Origin: Streptomyces sp. CB02261
GTDB lineage: Bacteria; Actinomycetota; Actinomycetes; Streptomycetales; Streptomycetaceae
Length of the DNA: 64,000 nucleotides
Assembly: GCF_001905665.1 (NCBI RefSeq)
Contig: NZ_LIVX01000005.1
Coordinates: 458,134 to 522,133 of the forward strand
Direction: 5' to 3'
The position numbers and the translations under genes are program-made. Every line of letters begins with the position of its first letter. Position 1 is the stretch's first letter. This document shows, one piece after another, positions 35,736-45,384 of the stretch. Under the pieces are notes generated by a model that made no database searches, was not told the origin of the DNA, and saw only the letters and a list, made by a program, of their open reading frames with translations.

Positions 35736-36546
35736 GGATGGAGGCCGCGCACGGCGAAGCGGCCCACCGCCTCGCCGTCACGACCAGCCTGCCCTGCGTG
35801 TAGGGATGGAACGGCCGCACCATCAGCTCCCGCGCCGGCACCGACCACTGGCTCCGCGTCGAAGCCACCCCCGACGACCGGGCCGGCACTCCCTCACCAC
35901 TTCAGGGCATCACCCGTGCCGAGAACGTCCCGGACGCCGTACCGCGCCCACGCCTGCACGCCATCGTCCCCTTGAACAAGGACGGCTGGACCCACGACGC
36001 CAGCTTCCTCACCCACATCCCCACCCCGTCGTGCCCCCGCACACGCCAGAACTCATCGCCGACCCACACCTCACCGACGGATGGTGGGCCGACCTCCACC
36101 GCGCCCTCGACCACCTGGCGGGGGTGCAGACGGAGCGGGAGACGGTACGGACGCTCCGGATGCGCCGCTCCTTTCCCCTCTTCCTCGGCATTGACGCCCC
36201 CGGCCGCATCGAGCGTGCGACGGGGCACGGAGACCTGCACCGCGCCAACCTCACCCATGCCCCGCGCACGGTGATGGACCGGGAGCGGTGGGGCAGCGTG
36301 CCGGTCGGCTTCGACGCGGGCCTTCTGCTGGCCCACAGCCTGCGCGTCCCCGCGGTCGCCGCGCGAGTGCGGCACGAATTCGCCGGCGTTCTCGCCACCC
36401 CGGCAGGACTACTGGGGGAGCTCGCCGCGCTCTGTGAACTGCGTCATTCGGTCGCCCGCGGCGAATACGCCGACATCGCGGAGCCCCTCATGGATCGAGC
36501 CGCAGCCCTCACCGGTCGCAGACCACCCGCCCCCCCCTCACGCTGA
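35736..36546 (+). pseudogene. Phosphotransferase-like gene with stop and frameshift
   Basis: The N-terminal part reads MEAAHGEAAHRLAVTTSLPC V, a TAG stop, then RTISSRAGTDHWLRVEATPD and LHAIVPLNKDGWTHDASFLT. Near 36030 the sense changes frame and continues TPELIADPHLTDGWWADLHR, IERATGHGDLHRANLT and FDAGLLLAHSLRVPAVAARV. GHGDLHRAN is the catalytic-loop motif of APH-type phosphotransferases, and FDAGLL corresponds to the following DFG-like Mg-binding position. It is not functional as read. Confidence 0.65.
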
Positions 36547-36880
36547 CGGGTACTTCGTGAAGGGCCGCCAACGCTGCCGCAGCTGCGGTTCTTGTCCTGC
36601 GTGACCATTCCGCCCTGGGCCACGCGCAGGTCTCCAGTGCCGCGGTCGGGGTGACCGCGCTTGGCTCTGGACCGGGCACAGGTGCATCTGGTTCACGCCT
36701 CAGGTCGCCTTTCGTCGCATGCCGGGCACAGTTCGAGGTGGATCGGTCGACCTTGTGCGTACGCAACGCCGTCTGCGCCGTTCAGCACGTGACAGCCGGG
36801 GCGTGAACGAAGGTTCGCCGGGTAGGCGCGGTCACACACGACGAAGCGTCACCGCACCACCGAGGAAGTGGGGTCCAACC
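36547..36880. other. Intergenic, no gene seen
   Basis: No supported ORF. The last 60 bp carry the leader of the DUF6411-type gene with GAGGAAG 14 nt before its ATG. Confidence 0.4.
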
Positions 36881-37123
36881 ATGATGATCGCTGGAATCAT
36901 CGCCGTCTGCGTAGTACTCGCCGTTCTGGCGTTCTTCCTGCCCCGCCTCTCCAAGCACCCCGAACGCGGCACCCAGAAGACCCTCGGCCTGGGCTCCCGC
37001 GCGGGCGGCAAGGCCCCCGGCCCGCTGGGCCGCCTCTTCAGCAAGCCGTTCCGCAGCAGCTCGAAGGCGGTCGGCAAGAGTGGCTCCGCCGGCCGCCGCA
37101 TTCGAGGCCACATGCCCTTCTGA
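36881..37123 (+). CDS. DUF6411 family small membrane protein
   Basis: ATG 36881 gives 80 residues: one N-terminal transmembrane helix (MMIAGIIAVCVVLAVLAFFL) followed by a basic tail with PRLSKHPERGTQKTLGLGSR, GPLGRLFSKPFRSSSKAVGK and RIRGHMPF. I recognise it as the small DUF6411 family of streptomycetes; the role is unknown. The tail has a strong positive charge and should lie in the cytoplasm. A terminator-like hairpin follows. Confidence 0.75.
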   Translation: MMIAGIIAVCVVLAVLAFFLPRLSKHPERGTQKTLGLGSRAGGKAPGPLGRLFSKPFRSSSKAVGKSGSAGRRIRGHMPF

Positions 37124-37137
37124 CCTCGCGCCCCTAT

Positions 37138-37173
37138 CGGCCCGGCCCCCGACCCCCGTCGGCGGCCGGGCCG
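37138..37173 (+). terminator. Hairpin after the DUF6411-type gene
   Basis: CGGCCCGGCC (37138-37147) and GGCCGGGCCG (37164-37173) form a perfect 10-bp stem 14 nt after the stop. Confidence 0.65.
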
Positions 37174-37502
37174 CGGTGTGTCTGGTCTGGACCCGACTAC
37201 GGATGGCTGGTCGGGTCGCAGAAGCAGCCGGAAGAACGCTTCTGGCGACATGGCTGTGCTCACCATCCAGATGTCTGGACCGGCGACATCGAACGCACCG
37301 CAGCCGGGAACCTGCTGCGGTGGTCGGGCTCTCCCGAGCAGCCGTCCTGCATGGTGAAGTGAGGGACAGTGCGGGGCTGAGCGTTGGCGCAGGTCAAAGC
37401 AGTTTCGCACCCGCGCGTTCCAGGATGTACCGCCCGGAAGAGATGGCTGCCCCGAGGCGGCTGCGGGTTCCCTTGTCATAGCCAGTTGGCAAGATCGAGT
37501 TC

Positions 37503-37605
37503 ATGAACAGCACCCCGACCACTCCGCCCCGGCCGTTCGACGTGACCACGGTCTTTCCCGAGCTGGCTCCGCTGGCCCGCACGGCGACCCGGTTGCACCA
37601 CCGTG
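37503..37605 (+). pseudogene. N-terminal fragment of a conserved hypothetical gene
   Basis: ATG 37503 opens MNSTPTTPPRPFDVTTVFPE then LAPLARTATRLH, the start of a common Streptomyces hypothetical protein (FPELAPLARTATRLHPRPG...). After TRLHHRG the sense is lost and the DNA belongs to the opposite-strand pseudogene. It has been cut at the junction near 37600. Confidence 0.55.
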
Positions 37606-38439
37606 GACACGTTGTAGAGAGCCGCCCTGTTCTTCGCTTCCGGCGAGACCTCACCGGTTCGGTGCCAAAGGTTCGCGTCCACGATCAGCCAGCCGATCAT
37701 GAGCGCGACGGACCCGACCGTGGCGATCACCAGGCGTGGCGTGCTCAGGGAGGTGGCCAGGTTCCAGAAGGTGGAGTTCACAGTGGCGACCGCTCCCGTG
37801 GCGAGTGCGGCCGCTAGGGCTTTCGACAGACCCGGCACCAGCCGCCACGGCCGGTTGGCGCGGACCGTACCGAAGCGCACCCTCGGGTATCCGTACGGCC
37901 CACGGACGACGTACCGGAGATCCGCGATCTCCTCCTCACCGCCTGTCCTGGACGGATGGGCATGAGACGGCCGGAGAAGGGCCCCCGCAGCGGCTTGGTG
38001 CTCGGAGGCCCCTCGGACCCGGTGACCTGCGGACCCGACAAGCTGAGCACGACCTCTTCCACGGCCCGCCGGGCCCTGCTCTGCAGCCGGAGGCCCCCCC
38101 CAGCGTGGGAAGAGACAGCAGCGCCAAGCCGTGTTCGTGACTCAGATCCACCACGAGCTTGCGCCCGTGTGCGTGCAGCGGAAGGTCGGTGAGGGCTACG
38201 ACGAGATCCCAGTTCCCCGTACATGCGCGGTCCACGATCCGGCGCGTCACGGTGGACAGGTCCTCGGTCCCTGCGGTGAAGGGCTCACTGACCACCTCGA
38301 CGTCGAACCGCCGTTGCCGGCCTGACCTGGCGGCGAGCCGATCGGGAAGTATCCGATCCATGCGCTGCGCGATCTCCGTCGGCGCATCCGGATCCGCCAG
38401 AAGAGTCACGACCGTAACGTCCTGAGACGACACCCGCAT
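37600..38439 (-). pseudogene. Membrane protein gene broken by two frameshifts and truncated
   Basis: From ATG 38439: MRVSSQDVTVVTLLADPDAP, TEIAQRMDRILPDRLAARSG, WDLVVALTDLPLHAHGRKLV; then in a second frame LQSRARRAVEEVVLSLSGPQ; then in a third FGTVRANRPWRLVPGLSKAL, AAALATGAVATVNSTFWNLA and LVIATVGSVALMIGWLIVDA, ending RAALYNVSTVV. The first part is a cytoplasmic domain and the third has two hydrophobic helices. The remaining transmembrane part expected downstream is missing at the junction near 37600. Confidence 0.65.
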
Positions 38440-38739
38440 GACTCCCTACCGCCGGCTGCCCAGCGATCGCACGTGGCCACAGGATGCCCCGCAGAGGTAA
38501 CGCCGACGCCACGTGACACGCTGGCTCCTGCCGGCAGGCACAGGCGGTCCGGCCGGATCTCCGCGTGCAGCGGCCTGTCCCGCCACCGGGCCACACGGTT
38601 GCGTGCGCCATCACGAGCGGGAGCTCGGCGCCCCCGGTCGGCGCATCCACGGTCGAGCACTCTCGAATGTTCCCCGGGAGCGGGGCCCGGTGACGGCGCC
38701 CATCGCGCGGTTCGCGGTGCGATCAGGTAATCAGGAACG
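38440..38739. other. Intergenic region before the UvrA-like gene
   Basis: No supported ORF. AGGA lies close before the GTG start at 38740; no clear promoter was identified. Confidence 0.35.
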
Positions 38740-41208
38740 GTGAACGAGGATGCGACCGACCCTTTCGTGCATGTCCGGGGCGCCTGCGAGAACAACCTGC
38801 GGAACATCGATGTGGACGTTCCGCGGGACGCGCTGGTCGCCTTCACCGGCGTCTCCGGTTCGGGCAAGTCCTCGCTCGCGTTCGGCACGCTCTACGCGGA
38901 GGCCCAGCGGCGCTACTTCGAGTCCGTGGCACCGTACGCCCGAAGGCTGTTGCAACAGGTCGGCGCACCGCACGTGCAGGAGATCACGGGACTGCCGCCG
39001 GCCGTGGCCCTGCAGCAGCGACGCGGGTCGCCCAGCTCGCGCTCGACGGTCGGAACCCTCACCACGCTGTCGAATCTGCTGCGCATGCTGTACTCCCGCG
39101 CCGGCACCTATCCGCCCCGGGCCGCACGGCTGGAAGCCGAGTCGTTCTCCCCCAACACTGCGGCCGGCGCCTGCCCGGAGTGCCACGGACTGGGCGTCGT
39201 GCACGACGTCGCCGAGGACCTGCTCGTCCCGGATCCCTCGCTGAGCATCCGCGAGGGGGCGATCGCCGCGTGGCCGGGCGCCTGGCAGGGCGCCAACCTG
39301 CGCAGTGTCGTGAACGGCCTGGGGATCGACATCGACCGGCCGTGGCGCAGGCTCAGGAAGAAGGACCGGGACTGGCTGCTGTACACCGACGAGCAGCCCT
39401 CCGTGTACATCGAGCCGGAGGAGGGCCGCGTCGACTACGGCTACCAGGGGAAGTTCTGGAGCGCCCGCAAGCACGTCATGCACGTCCTCGCCGACTCCAA
39501 GAGCGAGAAGACGCGCGACCGGGCGCTGCGGTTCGTCAGGAGTGTGCCCTGCCCCGCGTGTCACGGCAGCGGACTGCGGCCCGAGGCGCTCGCCGTGACC
39601 TTCGCCGGACGTTCCATCGCCGAGATCAACGCGATGCCGCTCGCCGAGGTCGTGGCGCTGCTGCGGCCCGTCGCGGGGCGGTCCGAGGCCGACGCCACCA
39701 CGTCGACCGCCCGCTCGGGGGAGACGACCGAGGTCGCGGTCCGGATCTGCGGCGATCTTGTCGCGCGGGTCGAGGTACTGCTCGACCTGGGCCTGGGATA
39801 TCTCAGCCTCGGGCGCCGCTCGACGACCCTGTCGCCGGGCGAGGCGCAGCGCCTGCGGATCGCCACCCAGCTGCGCTCGGGGCTGTTCGGTGTCGTCTAC
39901 GTCCTCGACGAACCCTCCGCGGGCCTGCATCCGGCTGACGCGGAACCGCTGCTGGAGGTGCTGGACCGCCTCAAGGCTGCGGGCAACTCGCTGTTCGTCG
40001 TGGAACACGACATGGACGTGGTACGGCGGGCGGACTGGGTGGTCGACATCGGTCCCGGTGCGGGCGAGGGCGGCGGACGCGTGCTGTACAGCGGTCCGGT
40101 CGCCGGTCTTGAGCGGGTCGGGGAGTCGGCCACGGGCCAGTACCTCTTCGGGCGCGCCCGGCCGCTCGGTCACCGCCCGCGCACACCGCACGGCTGGCTG
40201 CACCTGCGCGGCGTCTCCCGACACAATCTGCACGACGTGTCCGTCGACGTACCGCTCCGTGTACTGACGGCGGTGACGGGCGTGTCCGGATCCGGGAAGT
40301 CGACACTGGTGACGCAGGTGCTCGCCGAGGTCGTCCGCGGCCACCTCGGACTCGTACCCGAGGAGCCCGACGAGGCGCAGCTGGAGGTTGACGTCGAGGA
40401 CGCGTCGGGGGTCGAGTCGTTCGACCGGCTGGTCCGGGTCGACCAACGGCCCATCGGCCGAACGCCCCGGTCCAACCTGGCCACATACACCGGGATGTTC
40501 GACGCGGTGCGCAAGCTGTACGCGGCGACGGACGAGGCCAGGGCGCGTGGCTACTCGGCCGGGCGTTTCTCCTTCAACGTGCCCGAGGGGCGGTGCGAGA
40601 CCTGCCAGGGAGAAGGATTCGTCGCGGTGGAACTGCTGTTCCTGCCCGGCACCTACGCGCCGTGCCCGACCTGCGAAGGCGCCCGGTACAACGCCGAAAC
40701 GCTGGAAGTCGCCTACCGCGGCAAGAACATCGCGGACGTACTGGCGCTGTCCGTCGACGCCGCCGCCGAGTTTCTGTCCGCCGTCCCCGCCGCCTCCCGC
40801 AGTCTGGAGACGTTGCGCGAGGTAGGACTGGGGTACCTGCGGCTGGGCCAGCCCGCGACGGAACTCAGCGGCGGTGAGGCGCAACGCATCAAACTGGCCA
40901 CCGAACTGCAACGAGCCCGCCGCGGGCACGCGCTCTACCTGCTCGACGAGCCGACGGCGGGGCTGCACCCCTCGGACATCGCGCTACTGCTGCGACAGCT
41001 GCACCGGCTCGTCGACGCCGGCAACACGGTCGTCCTTGTCGAGCACGACCTGGACACGATCGCCACCGCCGACTGGGTCATCGACCTCGGCCCGGGCGGC
41101 GGCGACGCGGGCGGAAGGGTGGTCGCGGCGGGCCCGCCGGCCAAGGTCGCGAAGACCCGGCGCAGCGTCACCGCGCCCTATCTCGTGGCCCGGCTGGCGC
41201 GCTCCTGA
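38740..41208 (+). CDS. UvrA-like ABC-class ATPase (UvrA2/DrrC type)
   Basis: GTG 38740 starts an 822-residue protein with two ABC ATPase modules. The first has Walker A GVSGSGKSSLAFGTLYAEAQ (about 38-57), zinc-finger cysteines ACPECHGLG and VPCPACHGSG, signature SLGRRSTTLSPGEAQRL and Walker B VVYVLDEPSAGLHP. The second has TGVSGSGKSTL, CETCQGEGF...CPTCEGARY, ELSGGEAQRIKLA and LYLLDEPTAGLHP. It is shorter than UvrA1 of nucleotide excision repair (about 950 residues), as expected for UvrA2/DrrC proteins, which are linked to resistance against DNA-binding drugs or to repair. No uvrB or drug cluster is nearby. Confidence 0.9.
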   Translation: MNEDATDPFVHVRGACENNLRNIDVDVPRDALVAFTGVSGSGKSSLAFGTLYAEAQRRYFESVAPYARRLLQQVGAPHVQEITGLPPAVALQQRRGSPSSRSTVGTLTTLSNLLRMLYSRAGTYPPRAARLEAESFSPNTAAGACPECHGLGVVHDVAEDLLVPDPSLSIREGAIAAWPGAWQGANLRSVVNGLGIDIDRPWRRLRKKDRDWLLYTDEQPSVYIEPEEGRVDYGYQGKFWSARKHVMHVLADSKSEKTRDRALRFVRSVPCPACHGSGLRPEALAVTFAGRSIAEINAMPLAEVVALLRPVAGRSEADATTSTARSGETTEVAVRICGDLVARVEVLLDLGLGYLSLGRRSTTLSPGEAQRLRIATQLRSGLFGVVYVLDEPSAGLHPADAEPLLEVLDRLKAAGNSLFVVEHDMDVVRRADWVVDIGPGAGEGGGRVLYSGPVAGLERVGESATGQYLFGRARPLGHRPRTPHGWLHLRGVSRHNLHDVSVDVPLRVLTAVTGVSGSGKSTLVTQVLAEVVRGHLGLVPEEPDEAQLEVDVEDASGVESFDRLVRVDQRPIGRTPRSNLATYTGMFDAVRKLYAATDEARARGYSAGRFSFNVPEGRCETCQGEGFVAVELLFLPGTYAPCPTCEGARYNAETLEVAYRGKNIADVLALSVDAAAEFLSAVPAASRSLETLREVGLGYLRLGQPATELSGGEAQRIKLATELQRARRGHALYLLDEPTAGLHPSDIALLLRQLHRLVDAGNTVVLVEHDLDTIATADWVIDLGPGGGDAGGRVVAAGPPAKVAKTRRSVTAPYLVARLARS

Positions 41209-41488
41209 CGACAGCGCGAGCGCTGAGCATCGGTCAGCTCCGCGCGACCTCGCCGGTGTGCGACCGCTCTACCGCCACGCAAGGTTGTCACGTGGGCTCA
41301 CGGCTGAGCAGTGGAGATTGAGGAACATCGATGCCGGATCGCGCGCTAGTGCCGATCGCCGCTGATGGGCGGCCTACGGGCCGCCGGCAATGGGGGGGTG
41401 CCCCTCTATGCCTTTGGTCAAGGTGGTCTGGTGGCACTGTGGTTGGCATAAGTGGTGACGTGTCTGTCCGAGGCCAGCGGGCGAGGGC
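41209..41488. other. Intergenic, nothing recognised
   Basis: No gene is supported between the UvrA-like gene and the zinc-ribbon stub. Confidence 0.3.
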
Positions 41489-41605
41489 ATGCGGCTGTGC
41501 GACTTCTGTGGTCATCCAGTCGTGATGGACTCGGTCGATGAGCGGGACTGCCCTGTGTGCGGCGAGGCCGCTGAGGATCAGCCGGTCGAGGCTGGAAGGT
41601 TCCGT
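41489..41605 (+). pseudogene. Zinc-ribbon-like gene stub
   Basis: GAGGG precedes ATG 41489 closely; the frame reads MRLCDFCGHPVVMDSVDERD then CPVCGEAAEDQPVEAG. The two CxxC knuckles form a rubredoxin-like zinc ribbon. The frame then continues into DNA that is an IS110 fragment on the other strand, so only about 38 residues look native. Confidence 0.4.
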
Positions 41606-41800
41606 CACGGAGCACGGCGAAGAGGACGTCGGCTCGTCGTCTGGCGAGGCAGGGCAGGGCGTGGGTGTGGTGCTTGCCCTGGACGATCTTCTTGTCGTAG
41701 TAGGCCCGCGATGCCGGATCGCCCAGGGCCGCGAACACGAAGAGGATGAGGGCCCGTTTGAGCAGCTTGTTTCCTCGTCTGGAAGGGGTCCACAACTACG
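41606..41800 (-). pseudogene. IS110-family transposase C-terminal fragment
   Basis: The minus frame reads RRGNKLLKRALILFVFAALG, DPASRAYYDKKIVQGKHHTH, ALPCLARRRADVLFAVLRDG. This is the C-terminal transposase_20 region of IS110 elements (GN..LKRALF..AFAAL.DP.SRAYYDRK...GK.H..A...LARRR.DVL.AMLRDGT). Both ends are missing. Confidence 0.8.
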
Positions 41801-42239
41801 CGAAGTAGCCGGAGACGGCCGCAGCCTCGCCGTCCGCATCCCCGGACACTCCAGCGCCCGAGCACGGCCCGCACCGCCGGAACGTGAGGGGGCCCACCGA
41901 ACTGATCACCGCTGACCACGCCCGTCAGAGAGCCGCCGCACCGACGGCCGGGCACGCACCGACCTCGAGCGACGCCTCCTGCCGCCCGTCTTCCGCTGCC
42001 CGTGGCCCGGCCCGCTTCGTCACCCCACCGAGGACGCCGACGTGGTGAGCTGAACCGACAGCCCTTCTCTCCAGGCTCGCGGCGGCGCTCACTCGATGGT
42101 GTGGACTTCCACGAGAGGAACGTTCGTGCCACATGCGCGATGAGGGCCTGATCCACCGCCAGTTCGGCCAAGACAGGCCGCGACCGCCACACCATCCGAG
42201 GCGGGGCTGTCCTACGTCGCCCTCCTAGGCTCTTCTCCC
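41801..42239. other. Gene-poor region before the DUF4239 gene
   Basis: A minus frame reads LAELAVDQALIAHVARTFLS near 42120-42190, possibly an unidentified remnant. No complete gene is supported. Confidence 0.3.
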
Positions 42240-43031
42240 ATGTCCCTCTGGCTGCTCAACCATCTCAGCACCTTCACCCTGGCCGTGGTCACCGTCGGCG
42301 GCACCGTCCTCGTCGCCGTGTCCGGCAGCGTACTGCTCCGTCGCCGGTATCCGTCGCTGGCCCGGGGCGAGCACAACGACATGGTCGGGGTGACGCTGGG
42401 GATGTTCGGCGCCATCTACGGGATCATTCTCGCGTTCGTCATCGTGACCCTCTGGACCCAGCTGGACAACACGCAGACCGTCGTCGCGTCGGAGGCCACC
42501 GACATGGCGCTCATCGCCCGTGACGCCGTCGCCTTCCCGCCGCCGGTCCGCGCCGACCTGGACGCCGCGCTGAGCGGCTACGTCCACGCCGTCGTCGAGG
42601 ACCAGTGGCCACGGATGCGCGCGGGGCAGCCGGACTACGGGGCCACGGAAGTCCACCTCCGGGCCGCGTTCGACGTCCTTCAGGCGTACGACCCGAAAAC
42701 CCCGCGCGAAGAAGTCTTCTACGAGGAGGCGGTCAGCCATCTCAACGACGTGGCCGCCCAGCGCAGGGCTCGCCTGACCATGGCCGAGCAGGAACTCCCC
42801 CCGCTGCTCCAGGTTCTGGCCTTCGGCGGAGCGGTCGTCCTGATCCCCCTCACCTTCCTGTACGGCATGCGCAGACTGCGCGTACAGCTTCTCTTCGTCG
42901 CTTCGGTCGCCGCCCTCATCGGCTTCAGCCTGCTCCTGGTCCTCGTCCTCGACCGCCCCTTCGCCGGCGAACTGAGCGTGAGCCCCGCTCCGTACCGAGA
43001 GGGCGCCCTCGCCCAGTACTGGACCCAGTGA
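42240..43031 (+). CDS. DUF4239 (bestrophin-like) membrane protein
   Basis: The 263-residue protein has two N-terminal hydrophobic segments (LAVVTVGGTVLVAVSGSVLL, 14-33; MVGVTLGMFGAIYGIILAFV, 48-67), a polar central domain with WTQLDNTQTVVASEATDMAL, and two C-terminal helices (VLAFGGAVVLIPLTFLYGMR; LLFVASVAALIGFSLLLVLV). The order and the GMFGAIYGIILAF-WTQLDNT core match the DUF4239/bestrophin-like family, of unknown transport role. It stands alone with no operon partner. Confidence 0.85.
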   Translation: MSLWLLNHLSTFTLAVVTVGGTVLVAVSGSVLLRRRYPSLARGEHNDMVGVTLGMFGAIYGIILAFVIVTLWTQLDNTQTVVASEATDMALIARDAVAFPPPVRADLDAALSGYVHAVVEDQWPRMRAGQPDYGATEVHLRAAFDVLQAYDPKTPREEVFYEEAVSHLNDVAAQRRARLTMAEQELPPLLQVLAFGGAVVLIPLTFLYGMRRLRVQLLFVASVAALIGFSLLLVLVLDRPFAGELSVSPAPYREGALAQYWTQ

Positions 43032-43245
43032 GCCGGCCGGCGGCGGTCTCGCGGATGGAACAGCAGGCGCAGCCGGAGGACTGGAAGGCCTCGGGGCCGG
43101 AAGTGCTGCCCCGAGGATTCCTCGTGATCTCGCGCTCAGTGTGCAGGTCCGGCGTCCGTGCGTCGCGCGCCGTGTGCCGGCCCGGCGTCCGTTTCCTTCG
43201 AGTCCGCAGGGCGGCCGCGTGGAGCCCACGGTCCCTTGCCAGGTC

Positions 43246-44760
43246 TCACACGGCGAGGTGCTGCTTGGTCTCGGAGCCGTCGGCAGCGGTCTCGGAGGTG
43301 ACGCCGTGCTGCTCTTCCTCGGGGCGGCCCTTCTTGGGCAGCAGGAAGGTGATCGCGAGGAAGGCCACCAGCAGGCATGCCTGGACGAGCAGCGCGTGGT
43401 GGAAAGCGGTGGTGAAGTCACCGGTCTTGGCCTGGGCGAAGAACACCGAGCCGAAGATCGCGACGCCGACGGATCCACCGACCGCCTGGACCGCGGTCAG
43501 GACGCCGGAGGCGGATCCGATCTCGTCGTCGTCGACCGCAGCCAGGATGAAGCTGAACAGGGCGGCGATCACCATGCCGGCGCCCATGCCCGCCACCGCA
43601 GTTCCGGGAACGATGTCCCAGATCGAGAACGAGGCGGGGTCGAGGCCGTCGAGCTCGAACCACAGCACCGCCGCGCCGGCCAGCTGGACCAGCGGCCCGA
43701 TCTGCAGCACCTTGCGGCCGATCCTGTCGGCGAGGAACGCACCGCTGACCGCGCCGCCGATCGCCGTGCCCACCGCGAGGGGCAGGTTGCCCAGTCCCGC
43801 GTCACCGGCGGTGAAGCGCTGGCCGATCTGGAGGAACAGGGTCAGTACGAGCTGGGTGCCGATCAGCCCGCCGAAGAAGAGGGCGATGCCGCCGAGTCCG
43901 ACGGTGAAGGCACGCTTGCGCAACACGCCCGGCGTCACCAACGGCTCGTGGCCCGCGGCGGCGGTGCGGCGCTGCTGGACGGCGAAGAGGGCGAAACCGA
44001 TCACCGAGGCGGCCATGCAGAGCCACGTCCACAGCGGCCAGCCATCCTCCTGTCCCTGGTTGAGCGGCAGCACCAACAGGGCGCAGGCCACCACGACCAG
44101 GGCGGCGCCGGTCAGGTCGACCCGTAGGGTGCGGTCGCCCGCCTTTTTGGGCACGAATTTCGCGGCGACGATCAGTGCTCCGATGCCGATGGGCAGGTTG
44201 ATCAGGAACACCGACCGCCAGCCCAGGCCGAAGAAGTCGCCCTCGATGAGGAAGCCCCCCAGGACCGGGCCGACGATCCCGCCCAGGCCGAGGACGGGCC
44301 CGAAGATCGCGAAGACCCTGGTGAGCTCGGGGCCGGAGAAGTTCTCCCGCAGCAGGCCGAGGCCCTGGGGCAGCAGCATCGCTCCGGCGGTGCCCTGCAG
44401 CAGGCGAAAGGCGATCAGCGCCCCGATGGTGGGCGCGATCGCGCACAGCAGCGAGCTGGCGGTGAAGGCCGCAAGGCCGATCAGGAACATCCGGCGTCGC
44501 CCGTAGCGGTCGCCGAGCCGTCCGCCGAGCACGAGTCCTGCGCCGAGGGTGAGTGAGTAACCGCCGATCACCCACTGCAGTCCGACGGAACCGGCACCCA
44601 GGGATTTCTCCAGGTCCGGCCCGGCGACGTTGACGATCGAGGCGTCCAGGAGGTCCATGATCTCCGCGACGATCATCACCGCCAGGATCAGCCAACGCCA
44701 CCGGTACGGCTCGGTCGTCCCGTCGGTGGGGGAGGGGGCACGCACGTCAGATACCTCCAT
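43246..44760 (-). CDS. MFS transporter, DHA2 drug:H+ antiporter family
   Basis: The 504-residue protein has about 14 hydrophobic helices, motif D1 LDASIVNVAGPDLEKSLG, motif A GGRLGDRYGRRRMFLIGLAA and motif C-like GPVLGLGGIVGPVLGGFL, as in EmrB/QacA exporters. Family knowledge: proton-driven efflux of lipophilic drugs or metabolites across the cytoplasmic membrane. It is divergently arranged with a MarR gene 99 bp away, and a near-consensus promoter lies in that gap, so repression by the MarR protein is likely (inference). Confidence 0.9.
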   Translation of the reverse strand: MEVSDVRAPSPTDGTTEPYRWRWLILAVMIVAEIMDLLDASIVNVAGPDLEKSLGAGSVGLQWVIGGYSLTLGAGLVLGGRLGDRYGRRRMFLIGLAAFTASSLLCAIAPTIGALIAFRLLQGTAGAMLLPQGLGLLRENFSGPELTRVFAIFGPVLGLGGIVGPVLGGFLIEGDFFGLGWRSVFLINLPIGIGALIVAAKFVPKKAGDRTLRVDLTGAALVVVACALLVLPLNQGQEDGWPLWTWLCMAASVIGFALFAVQQRRTAAAGHEPLVTPGVLRKRAFTVGLGGIALFFGGLIGTQLVLTLFLQIGQRFTAGDAGLGNLPLAVGTAIGGAVSGAFLADRIGRKVLQIGPLVQLAGAAVLWFELDGLDPASFSIWDIVPGTAVAGMGAGMVIAALFSFILAAVDDDEIGSASGVLTAVQAVGGSVGVAIFGSVFFAQAKTGDFTTAFHHALLVQACLLVAFLAITFLLPKKGRPEEEQHGVTSETAADGSETKQHLAV

Positions 44761-44781
44761 GGTGAAGTAATTCCATCATGA

Positions 44782-44810
44782 AGGTAAAGTCGTTGCAGGT
44801 AGGTTGTCAA
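44782..44810 (-). promoter_or_regulatory. Promoter of the MFS exporter gene
   Basis: Minus strand TTGACA (44810-44805), a 17-nt spacer and TTACCT (44787-44782), 21 nt before the start codon. It sits in the shared intergenic region with the marR-type gene; AAGGTAAAG and CAGGTAGG around it could form part of an operator. Confidence 0.6.
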
Positions 44811-44859
44811 AGTGGGTCGACCGCTCTGAAACAACAGGAGAGAAGGGTGAAGAGCCGGC

Positions 44860-45384
44860 ATGGACGACGTCGTGCGCGACGGTGTGGCGGAGCAGCGTGA
44901 GCGGCTGATGGAGTCGCTGCGGATCTATGGCGGCCACTACGCCGAGCTCAGCCGACGCTTCGCCGCCTGGCTGGGTCTGCACTCCACCGACGCGACCGCG
45001 GTCCTGGAGATCGCTGCCGCCGAGGAGCGTGGCACCCCCTTGTCGCCGGCGCGGTTGAGCGAGCGGATCTCCCTGTCCACGGGCGCCACGACCGCGCTGC
45101 TGAACCGCCTCGAAGCGGCAGGGCACATCACCCGTGCCCGCGAGCACTCCGACCGGCGCATCGTGACGCTGCGCAGTGGCGGGCACATCCAGGAACGGGC
45201 GGACGAGTTCTTCGGTCCGCTCGCGAGCCGCCTCGATGCCACGATGTCGCACTATCCGCTGCGGCTACTGGAACAGTTCGAAGCGTTCATGGCCGACCTG
45301 AACGGCACCATGGGCAGCCATCTGACCGAACAGGATGCGGTGGCACCGCGCTCGGCCCCCGCCCCTGACAGTCCTACTCCCTGA
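44860..45384 (+). CDS. MarR family transcriptional regulator
   Basis: The 174-residue protein has a winged helix-turn-helix: LHSTDATAVLEIAAAEERGT, LSPARLSERISLSTGATTAL (recognition helix) and LLNRLEAAGHITRAREHSDR followed by RIVTLR (wing). N- and C-terminal helices provide dimerisation. Family knowledge: MarR proteins repress divergent efflux genes and release DNA on binding small phenolic ligands. The MFS exporter on the other side is the obvious target. Confidence 0.9.
   Translation: MDDVVRDGVAEQRERLMESLRIYGGHYAELSRRFAAWLGLHSTDATAVLEIAAAEERGTPLSPARLSERISLSTGATTALLNRLEAAGHITRAREHSDRRIVTLRSGGHIQERADEFFGPLASRLDATMSHYPLRLLEQFEAFMADLNGTMGSHLTEQDAVAPRSAPAPDSPTP

Noticed and set aside
38731-40968. 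745-codon minus-strand open frame
   Set aside because: It is exactly antisense to the UvrA-like gene, has no recognisable protein content (RVGAGQEQQFHRDESFSL-like noise), and is explained by GC-rich third positions.
42605-44506. 633-codon plus-strand open frame
   Set aside because: Overlaps the DUF4239 gene in another frame and then runs antisense to the MFS exporter; no start signal or family pattern.
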